From NCBI RefSeq assembly GCF_032854445.1, contig NC_088305.1, forward strand, positions 4,381,152 to 4,445,151: DNA of 64,000 nt, read 5' to 3'. This document shows positions 24,195 through 33,200 of the stretch, piece after piece. Under the pieces are notes generated by a model, which was not told where the DNA came from, ran no database searches, and saw only the letters and a program-made list of their open reading frames with translations. Numbering within the stretch: the stretch's first letter is position 1; every line of letters starts with the position of its first letter. The translations under genes were made by a program, and so were the position numbers. Source of the stretch: Liolophura sinensis. Lineage: Eukaryota; Mollusca; Polyplacophora; Chitonida; Chitonidae.

Positions 24195-27100
24195 TGTATG
24201 TATGTATGTATGTATGTCATTGGTGTATGTATGTATATATATCATTGGTGTTTTACGTCGTGCTCAAAAATATTTCACTTGTACGACGAAGTCCAGTATT
24301 ATGGTGGGAGGAAACCAGGCAGAACCCTGGAGAAACCCACGACCATCCGCAAGTTGCTGGTAGATCTTCCCACGTACTGTTCGAGAGGAAGCCAGCATGA
24401 GCTGGACTTGAAAAAAATAGAGACGGTTTTGGTGGGAGGCTCCTAGGTTGTATGTATGTATGTATGCCTGCTTTGGGTTGTACGTCGTACTCTACGATTT
24501 TTGAGTAATATTAGGATTTGAAGTGATTTATTTGATTGAATTTTCACGCCGTGCTCAAGAATGTTTCACTTATACAAAGGTGGCCAGGGGGGCAAAGCTT
24601 GGGGAAATCCGCAGGTAGCTGGCATTCCTCCCCACAGACGACCCGAGTGGAAGTCAACATCAGCTGGACTTGAATCTGCGCATCGAAACAGACATTCGTG
24701 AACCAAGATGAGCGTTCCGGGTCAATAGTCGCAAGGCCAATTCCCAAAACGAGGTTTGACACAAGCTACCAAAGAAATAAGAAAGTATACCAATTTCGAA
24801 ATTAGGCGGCGATTGAGTGAAATCAGTATTCAGATCGTGTGCCGTGCTAGTGTACAAGTTGTCGACCGCATTGGTGAGAGGCTCCTAGGTCATTGGGCCG
24901 CACAAGCACGCTAACCATTTAGCCACGGAGGCCCCGAGGCAGCAACAAGTACCATTAACCGCTGGCCGAAGAGGTCACAGGATCGAATCCAGATACCGGT
25001 GATTCACTGAATATATGTATGTATTAATGTATGTATGCTTGGGGTTTTACTGAACAACTCTGGGGTTCTTTAGGTACCTGAAAGGAGCAGTGGCTTTTAC
25101 ATGCCTCCTTCCGGTTACTCACACTCATATAAGGCGACACCAATTTCATGTTGTGTTTGATGGGCGAGCAGACACTAAAAAATCCAAAACTTAAATAAAA
25201 TTAAATTGAAGATCCACCTTTCCACCATTTTAAAGGCCTAGACCTTTTCGTGATTTTCCTGGTTTTTCTATCATGTAAACATTTAAAAAAAAACTGATGG
25301 AAGTGTCCACATTTCTCACATATTAGATGATTTTTCAGTTTTTTGTTATACCCTCCTTGGACATTGGAAAAAGGTTTATTCTGCACGTTAAACAAAAATA
25401 TGAATTGGTGTGGTCTGAGCCATACTCTCTACAGCGCACGCGTCGCTGTCTACGCTCGTTTTACGTCATATCCACCTGCAACTGACAAGTTTGACAGAGG
25501 TTATCTCACCTAGGTTTAACCTCAGCAGTAATGCCCCGCGCGACAAACATTCATCAATAAAACCCTGTAACTGTCAGACTAATCGTATTGTGCACTTTAT
25601 GCCAAATTTAAATGAATACACATAACAGGCATGATTTGAAAAGAAGCTTGATTTTTTTTTTCGGACACCACTTTTGGCCTTATTTGACCCCATTGACCTT
25701 GGCAATGTTCAAGATTTCTGTACAAAATTAGCAGGTGTGGCAGTTCTGTAAAGCGAGCAAAAAGAGGAAAGCATGCGCTCTAAGGATTGCGTGGGCCCTA
25801 TGCTAATGATCATTGTCGTTATTGTCGTTATAAAACACAGAAGAATTAAATACGTTGAATAAATCAAACATTTACAGATGATCTCTAAAGGAGAATACAT
25901 CAAGGCGGAGTTCAGTCGACCCGTTATGGCGCAATTCGTCCGCGTGACCGTCACCAAGGTGACTCGTGACGTCGAATTGGAAATGATTGTGATTGGCTGT
26001 AAACGACGGCGGGGAGTCGCCGTAGAGCGTAAGTATAAGATGACCTTGGGCATCATCGCGTTTTACCGCTCTTTCCGTTCTGTGCGGAAAGAAGTACGCG
26101 TGGTATGGAAGTGAGTAGTGAGCTAATCACCACGAGTGTAATACCGCAGATCTTAATCTGGCGCCACTTCCACGTAACTTTGTATAAGGACACGTCCAAC
26201 ACGGATTTAGTACACTACATGAGAAACTAATATTAATTACTATGGTACTATAGGGAGCAAGTCCAGAGCAGTGACGAGTGTGATAGTTGGCAAATGATCC
26301 AACGTAACTGGGGGAAATACGGCCCGGGGCCTCAGTGGCTCAGTTGGTTAGCGCGCTAGTGCAGCGCAATGACCCAGGTGCCTATCACCAATGCGCTCGC
26401 TGTGAGTTCAAGTCCAGGTCATGCTGGCTTCCTCTCCGGCCATACGTTGGAAGGCCAGCAACCTGCGGATGGTCGTGGGTTTCCCCCGGTCTCTACCGGG
26501 TTTCCTCTCACCATAATGCTGGCCGTTGTCGTATCAGTGAAATATTCTTCAGAACGGTGTAAAACACAAATCAAATAAATAAATAAAAAAATAAAGAAAT
26601 ACGGCCCCTTGTCAGTTTACCTTAGTTGGGGTTTTATTCTAACTGTTCATGTAAATGCACACATAGTAGCTAATTACACGCCCCCTAGCATCATGTCTTA
26701 AGCAGAATCAGGTAAAAAACAGCAGTGATGTTAAATGCAATTTATTTGACATCACCTTTCCAGAATCCCTCAGAATACTGTGTAGTCACCACATTTAATA
26801 TATTTATTTACTTATTTGATTGGTGCTTTACGCCGTACTCAAACATATTTCACTTATACGATGGCGGCACGCATTATGGTGGGAGGAAACAGGGCAGAGC
26901 CCGGGGGAAACCCACGACCATCCGCATGTTGCTGACAGACCCATTTAATATACAATAACATTAAATCATTGAAATTCTGCATATCAGTTAACTGGTAAAT
27001 ATAATTAACGTGTGATGACAGTGACTTCTGGTAAATGGTCACACGTAACTGATGAAATACATTCTCTAGTGAACTCGCCTCATTTAGGGTTTTATTCTAA

Positions 27101-27826
27101 CCGTTCATGTAATTGCTTAAATAGTAGCCAATTACACTCATCTAGCACCATGGCTTAAGCACAATTAGTTTTTCAAAAATGCGGTGATCTGATCGCAATT
27201 TATTAGACGAAAAGTGTAGAATTAGCTGTGTTATCACATTTAACATACAATCACATTAAACATCGCAAAGTCCTGCAGATGCGGGAATACAATATAGTTA
27301 AAGACTTACATGTACATGTATACAGCATAGAGGGTAAAGCCAGAGCAGTGACCACACTGTGATAACTGACAAATGGTCACTCGTAACGGGTGAAATACAG
27401 CGTAAAAAATGAAATACAGTCAATTTACCTCAGTTGGGTATTTCTTCATGTATGGCTGGCGACTTGGTGACCGACTCAGGTCGCTGGTTCGGAACCCGCA
27501 GTGGTCTCAGTCAATATTCGGCAGTTATAACGATAATATTGTTACGTATACTTCCATCGGCGCGTTTCACTAAACGTCCAAAATACAGCAAATTTCTTAA
27601 GTCTCTGAATTGTTTTTTGCCTAAATCTAACATGGAATATCTTAAAAACCAGAAGCTGAAGTCAAACACCACTCAAGTATGATAAAAATGTACCTCAAGC
27701 AAACCACATTTGCTTAGAAAGTTTTGTGAAACCGGGATGTGGTTTTAAAATTCAGTTTATTTCTTTGTTATACCTTTTACTTGTATTTCAGATCGGCTGT
27801 TTTCCGAGTACAGCGGTGGTCGCTAA
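22207..27826 (+). CDS. Secreted single F5/8 type C (discoidin) domain protein, copy 1
   Basis: Five exons join in phase: 22207-22270, 22906-23087, 23940-24056, 25878-26028 and 27792-27826, encoding about 182 residues. Residues 1-20 (MVSLHLTLTLLINFSLLQLG) form a signal peptide. One F5/8 type C domain spans about 26-162: bracketing Cys at 26 and 162, the core TASSERDPDHGADKG, the WSP...GEWLE signature, ADIGSW and VRIVTR strands, and FVRVTV...ELEMIVIGC at the end. The family binds glycans or anionic lipids outside the cell. Nothing else follows but a basic tail (KRRR) and a short C-terminus. Exon number, phases (1,0,0,1) and the sizes of exons 3 (117 nt) and 4 (151 nt) equal those of the neighbour at 29610-35563, so the two are tandem duplicates. 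The last exon is the least certain. Confidence 0.85.
22700..22803. repeat. 41-bp tandem repeat (2.5 copies) in an intron
   Basis: TGCGAAGCGATGGATCGGTG then CCGCGAGCAAAGACACAATAG repeats with CpG-rich variants; lies 100 bases before domain exon A of gene 1. Confidence 0.7.
22906..23087 (+). CDS. Discoidin-domain gene 1, domain exon A
   Basis: Acceptor GTCTTTCAG, donor GAG then GTAGGA. It holds the first Cys and the MTASSERDPDHGADKG and GKTGWSP...GEWLE motifs typical of the N-terminal half of F5/8 type C domains. Confidence 0.88.
23940..24056 (+). CDS. Discoidin-domain gene 1, domain exon B
   Basis: Acceptor TTTTTACAG, donor AAG then GTACGT; 39 codons in phase 0/0: ADIGSWAYIKQVRIVTR, then VKVEASMDLQDWTLADK. 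This is the DLG..V..V strand and the S.D...W motif of the family. Confidence 0.88.
24075..24238. repeat. (TG)n and (TATG)n microsatellites
   Basis: A TG run (about 24120-24160) is followed by about 13 TATG units (to 24217), directly after domain exon B of gene 1. Confidence 0.9.
24239..24415 (-). mobile_element. SINE, 5'-truncated, next to a (TATG)n microsatellite
   Basis: CATTGGTGTTTTACGTCGTG, TATTATGGTGGGAGGAAACC, CCACGACCATCCGCAAGTTG and AGGAAGCCAGCATGAGCTGG match the abundant family. The usual (TTTA)n tail is replaced by the TATG microsatellite. Confidence 0.87.
24533..24938 (-). mobile_element. Diverged SINE with an internal insertion
   Basis: The tail side (TTTTCACGCCGTGCTCAAGA), body and tRNA-like head (GGTGAGAGGCTCCTAGGTCA ... 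AGCCACGGAGGCCCC) are present, but about 170 unrelated bases (about 24680-24850) separate head and body. An old element. Confidence 0.75.
25878..26028 (+). CDS. Discoidin-domain gene 1, domain exon C
   Basis: Acceptor TTTACAG, donor GAGC then GTAAGT. It encodes GEYIKAEFSRPVMAQFVRVT ... ELEMIVIGC, the C-terminal strands and final Cys, followed by KRRRGVAVE. Confidence 0.88.
26326..26595 (+). mobile_element. Full-length SINE with perfect 12-bp target-site duplication, nested
   Basis: Starts GGGGCCTCAGTGGCTCAGTT, with GGTTAGCGCGC (box A region), GTGAGTTCAAGTCC (box B), the body, and AATCAAATAAATAAATAAAA. GAAATACGGCCC is repeated exactly at 26314-26325 and 26596-26607. It interrupts the tandem dispersed element in intron 4 of gene 1. 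Confidence 0.93.
26803..26941 (-). mobile_element. 5'-truncated SINE with 11-bp target-site duplication, nested
   Basis: (TTTA)n, TTTGATTGGTGCTTTACGCC and TGGTGGGAGGAAACAGGGCA, ending at GCTGACAGACC. CATTTAATATA flanks it (26792-26802 and 26942-26952). The neighbouring copy of the host element has this site uninterrupted, as CACATTTAACATACAATCAC. Confidence 0.9.
27447..27530 (+). mobile_element. Fragment of a tRNA-like SINE
   Basis: GACCGACTCAGGTCGCTGGT, TCGGAACCCGCAGTGGTCTC (box B-like GGTTCGGAACCC) matches the reversed element at 45290-45425. Confidence 0.5.
27792..27826 (+). CDS. Discoidin-domain gene 1, candidate last exon
   Basis: Acceptor CTTGTATTTCAG with a good pyrimidine tract. In the required phase it reads HRLFSEYSGGR then TAA. 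Gene 2 likewise ends with a very short coding piece, which supports the choice. No clear AATAAA was found close downstream. Confidence 0.5.
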
Positions 27827-29480
27827 TCAAGGATTGTCATTACGCCGCATATTACATTATTGTTTGCACATATTCTGAAATACAAAGTACACTTTTGCCT
27901 CCTCTGATTACCTTTATTAGCTTTATTGTCTCTAACCCAGTCTGACAGTAACCAAACATGAGCAGCTCCGCAGGGCCTGCCCTATCGGGTACATGTAGTA
28001 AAGAAAGAATAAGCCAGTTTGGACTTATCTCATATCAGAAATATGATATCAGCGCTAATGTTTCGACGAAAGATGCTAAAATTGGGAACGTTTATAGCAA
28101 GTCTGTTTCTGAGATAAATGTGTCAAATTTTAACTTTGGATATTAGATTTGATATTTTTACGTCGCTTTGTGGAATGCGACCAGCTACGTGCATGTGTGG
28201 TTTCTTCCTCTACCCGGTTTCCTCTGCCTAGTTTCCTCCATCCAAAAAAGAAAGAAAAACAATACAGCTTGACTGAGCTGTAGCATGCGTGAGTAATGTT
28301 ATTCCTGCAACTACAGTTAACTGTAATGTCCGACTGACAAAACTTCCTGAAACACGGGCGAATTCTGCGTGGGCTAAAAACCACCATGTGTCGCCTGGGA
28401 TCGTGTTTTATGAAAAAAGCTAAACATAATGCTCATGGATATCTCGCTCCTGCAGTTATTGTTTTAATTAAAGTTGGGTCCAGCTGGACTGATTAACAAT
28501 CGCAATATGTTATTGTTTTAATATTCACACCTCAATCTTTAGATTTTACACTGCATATTCACTTTACTTCCCTTTGTGTATGTAGTCGATCGAAAAAGAT
28601 TCAAGTGTTCTGAAACATCCGCAGTATTAAATGTGGGAATGGACTTGCTATCCCTAAGCTATGTTTTTAAATATGTTAAGTTCTGTGTTAAATTCTTTAG
28701 CACCTTGGTACTTCTCAATGTACTAGTGGATGTATGAGGTTCAGCACGCGTGTCCACCACCTTTATTTCCGGAGACACTTCCTTGTATATGGACATATAT
28801 CATTTTGAGGTTACACACTACTGATGACGTCTCTAAGTTTTCTGTACGAGTCAGCCTTGCAGGCTCGGCATATCCCCCGCTTCACACGTGGAATAGGAGA
28901 ATGCCCAGCATTTTAGGGGTCACTGGGGTCATTCTCACTCGCTCATTCATCCCGACTTCCATCTTCATCTGGGCTCTTCCCAGCTGAGCTCATCACCACA
29001 GCATTCCGGGTATGATGATGATTAATTAAATATTCAAGGTGAAAAAAAATAATGCTGTGACATTTAAGCGACAAATTACGGGATTTCTGTGAGTGAGTTT
29101 TTATTAAGATATACAAGGGAGTGCTCAAGCTTAATGAACATGTCGGACAACATACCCCCAGGCTATAGTTGTTGTTTTACACTGTGACGTAACTGGATTT
29201 GCTAAAAAAAAAAAACAGAAAAAAACTGTAAAACATAAAAAAAATATATATATATATTTGTTAAAATGCGCTAGATCGCGAGGGCGTAGTTCATTGTTAC
29301 AGAAGACGAAGCTGGTTGATTGGGATTGTTTCTACACCTTCTAGAATCTTGATAGGAGAGGCTTCTGTTGTAATACCTCCAGTAAAGTGTCAGAGAGCAA
29401 AGGTCAAACGTCATCGCATCGTCTATGCGGCGAGCCAATAAGGTCTCTCCTAGCTTGATTCACGCGAACACACACTTGAC
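27827..29480. other. Intergenic region between the two discoidin-domain genes
   Basis: Contains the presumed 3' UTR of gene 1 at its left end. No further gene is supported; short open frames at 27958-28146 and 28730-28987 have no recognisable domain. An AT microsatellite lies at about 29240-29260. Confidence 0.5.
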
Positions 29481-29502
29481 CTGCTTCCGGTCAGAGTTTG
29501 CG

Positions 29503-29508
29503 TATAAG
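29503..29508 (+). promoter_or_regulatory. Candidate TATA box of discoidin-domain gene 2
   Basis: TATAAG in GCGTATAAGTATGG, 102 bases upstream of the start codon; a transcript start near 29533 (CACTGAG) would give a 5' UTR of about 75 bases. Prediction only. Confidence 0.35.
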
Positions 29509-29609
29509 TATGGATGGAGCTGATACCTTTCACTGAGAAAACGTATAATTTGTATGTGTCTGGTAACGCGGTATTTCAACTTTTGAAGCACGTCATCCTT
29601 GATATCAGC

Positions 29610-29676
29610 ATGAATCTTGCATCCATGAGTATGTTTGTCCTAATGACTCTGGCGTGTTCGCTACACTCTGTTTTAG
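29610..29676 (+). CDS. Discoidin-domain gene 2, exon with signal peptide
   Basis: ATG in CAGCATGA, 22 codons plus one base, donor TTAG then GTAAGT. Met codons at 6 and 8 are alternatives, but the first gives the better signal peptide. Confidence 0.8.
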
Positions 29677-30167
29677 GTAAGTAAAATTCCGTATCTTAAT
29701 CGCTGATCACTGTTTAATCCATAATTGCATATGTTTAAGAATAATAATTTGAATAAAGAGAATTCGATTAAGTTTATAAGATTAAATTGTGCAACTTGCT
29801 CAAGGTCAGTGGTTACCCTGATCACCCTCATTCCCTCCATCAACAAAGCTGGAAACCAGTCGACAATTAGATGTGAAGTTGCAATATATTTTTCCGATGC
29901 TAGATCTAGGCATTGGGCCGATCTGTGTTTCCATGACAGTCTTGATGACATTTATGACACATTTTTGTGTAGGATTTATTTATTTATTAATTTGATTGGT
30001 GTTTTACGCTGTACTCACGAATATTTCCCTATACGACGGCAGCCAGCATTATGGTGGGAGGAAATCGGGGAGAGACCATCTGCAGGCTGCTGACAGACCT
30101 TCCCACTTACGGCCTGAGAGAAAGTGTGAGTAGGAAATTCTAGTCTTGTTAAGCCGTTCATGTAGAT

Positions 30168-30206
<39 letters not shown>

Positions 30207-33200
30207 TTTGATTGGTGTTTTACGCCGTACTTAAGAATATTTCACTAATACCACAGCGACCAGAATTATGGTGGGCGTGTTCATGTAGATTTCTTTTGAT
30301 TCATACGTCATGAACCTCTGAAAATTTTAGTTTAGCAAGGTACGGGAGAACGAGGGAACTCAGCTATGAAGGGAAAATGAGAACGTCTATTTCCAAACAT
30401 TTTTTGCTGGTATCTGACCAATCAGAAACGACATTGGGCAATTCAATCTTGAAATCATAGAGCGTGCACAAGACGTGATCTTTCACCGGTATTGTAAGCG
30501 TTTGAGAAAAAAAGACGGACGTGTAAAATGTCAGGGTCACTCAACTCAGCATAGGTAGGTACAAGTTTTATGAATTAAACGTTCCGTCCTATTACAGCGA
30601 ACACAGATAAATGTCGGCGGTCGGAACTAAAGATCCTGAACGGCATGGAGACGTTACCAGACCCTGGCACCCTGATGCTGGCATCCAGCGAGAGGGACAG
30701 GCGTCACTCCGCGACGCACGGTCTGGCTTTCGGGAATACCGGCTGGTCACCCAGGCAGTGGAGACGAGGGGAGTGGCTGGAGGTAGGTGATCAATCGCGG
30801 CACTGGTGGGATTGGGGTGTGTGTGTGAGGGGGGGTGGGGGGGTGGGGGGGGGCGGTGGTTAGTGAAGCGGTGGTATGTGACAAACGTGGACCAGAACGG
30901 AAATCAGGCATTTTTACATTCTGAAAACTAAAATGTTATGTATGCCTTTAATAATGTTAAATCAAACGGCGTGACACTGATGGCGGAGGAAACTCATTCA
31001 ATATTCTTAAAAGTCTTAGATATCTACAACTTTGCAACATGCTCACACAAAAAGCAATCATTAATTCTATATTCATGTAATATTAACACTTCTAGATGAC
31101 GATATCAAGAAACATTAATCTATTTTGTTTTTCTAAAGTGGAATTATACTTTATTTGAGTGTTTTTTAAATATATTTGATTGATAGTTAACACGATACGA
31201 AAGAATTTTTCAGTTATACGAGGGCATCACGTTTTTATGGGTTGAGGCAACTGGAGTGCCCGGCGTAAACCACCGACCTTTGACAGGTTACTGACAAACT
31301 TTTCCATGTGGGACATACTAATTTGCTCACCGTATTGGTGGAAGACAAATAGTCTTCAACGAACATTGGACTGCGCAAAGCGATCTCGTGCGAGGACGTC
31401 ATCCACCGTTTATTGTCACCGCGACCCCGCAAGCATTAAGGGCGTGTGTCTTACTTAATGTAATAACTTGTCTTCACAAAGGCATTCACATTAGTTGAAT
31501 AAACAGCGCTTATTTATTATTAGATTTAAAACCAGAATACGAAAAATGTATTGGTCCTTGAAAATTTAAGTTTCCTTTGCCTTAGATGGACATTTCTTTT
31601 GAAACATTGAGCCGAATTAACAACTATGCACTCAACAGATACTGTGGCTCGTTGTAGTATAACCACGTATTTTTGTGGTTGTAAATACAAATCTGCAGTT
31701 TTTTTGAAAGTCTTCTCTTAAACATAATGTATTATAATGTGGCCTTTTCGGACTATATTGTGACCAATAACGCTGCATCAGGTTTCTGCCACTTCTAATT
31801 CACATGATATATATACATAAACAGATATGAATGCTTTCCCTGAAGGAACGATAAAAGGAGCGGTTACCAGCAAAAATATAGTTGGTATCCTATTTATATC
31901 TGCTTGGTCCCATTCGATCACCGTTGTATCCGTTGTTTAAAGCATTTTAATCGGTTGAAAAAATTCTAAAAGAAATAACTGGAACAAAAAAATAACTGGA
32001 ACTACTTTCATTTCTTTCAACTAACACTAGCATATAGCTAACTGAGGGGTATTAATCTCTCACATTTTCACACACAAAAAAAAATCACGTAATCAAGGGA
32101 GACAACTCCTTCGCGACACGAACCAATGTCATTATTGCTCGCCATGGCCTCCTCTGCCAACAATACAGTTCACCTCCTGGCTATCTTTTACGTAGAGACT
32201 TAAACTGAACATCGGTTTGAACTGGTTCACTTAACACCTATACTGAGACATGCCTGGACATGTTGCCACAATCTCCTCTAAATATTTCACTATATGCTGT
32301 TATTGCTTTCTTCTAAATCGCTCCAGTTCACTCTATCTGAAGATGACTTACAATTCCCCTGAGATCTCTTCGGTTTTCTTCACACTTGTAGAATTAGAGA
32401 TTATGTTGAAAATAATGAGTAATCACCATTGGAATGATTTTGTGCCCTTTGTATGTCATCGGCATAATATGCCAGAGGGCTGTCGCTAGGCTGTCTGCCC
32501 GTCGGTCCGTCCGTCAAGATGACATTTTCCCAGTAAAAGCGACAGCACATGGGATAGGAATATCAAGTGTGGTTTGTGTACATGTGTATGTTCAGATTAG
32601 GATGAAATAGATTCCATATTAAACCGGAGGGACTACCGTGGCTCAGTTGGTTAGCGCGCTAGCGCAGCGTAATGACCCAGGAGCTTCTCACCAATGCCGT
32701 CGCTGTGAGTTCACGTCCAGGTCAGGCTAGTGTCCTCTCCAGCCGTATGTGGGGAAGGTCTGTCAGCAACCTACGGGCTCAGCCCGGTTTCCTCCCACCA
32801 TAATGCTGGGCGCCGTCGTATAAGTGAAATATTCTTGAGTACGGGATAAAACACCAATCAAATAAATAAATAAATATTAAACCGGTGTCATTTCGATTAA
32901 GCCAAACCACATTAGCAACAAGTAGAAACTTCAAATCTAATTTGTATGTTCACTTTGGATTAAGCTAGATTTCTCTTTCAACTGATGTCGTTTCGATTGA
33001 GTTTCTGGTTTCCATGACAACCAACCTTAATATGGCACAGAAATATGGCGTCATGCCGTGCTACATAAAGTAGGGAGTCACTTATATGTTTAGCCAGGGG
33101 TAAATTAAATTTCCTCTCGAACTGGGTCATTTCGACAAAATGTGTGGTTGCCAAGGCCACCAAGTCTAAAATGATATGCATCGCATGATGAAGCCCTAAC

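Larger units (their letters stand above)
26255..27445 (+). repeat. Tandem dispersed element (about 2.4 copies of about 320-340 bp), split by SINEs
   Basis: Copies share GGCAAATGRTC..CGTAACTG, then TTTTATTCTAACYGTTCATG, TAGTAGCYAATTACAC, CTAGCACCATGGCTTAAGCA and CACATTTAAYATACAAT. Two copies lie head to tail and a third begins at about 27330. Once two SINEs are removed the period is about 310-340 bp. Single fragments occur near 21610, 40940, 50265, 54640 and 60708. No coding capacity; a non-autonomous element is likely. Confidence 0.7.

Noticed and set aside
24080-24446. Open frames of Cys/Val/Tyr repeats followed by SINE sequence
   Set aside because: Translated TG and TATG microsatellites joined to a SINE.
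26326-26420. A tRNA gene (A and B boxes present)
   Set aside because: No cloverleaf with a paired acceptor stem; the sequence continues into the SINE body and has flanking duplications. The same holds for other SINE heads.
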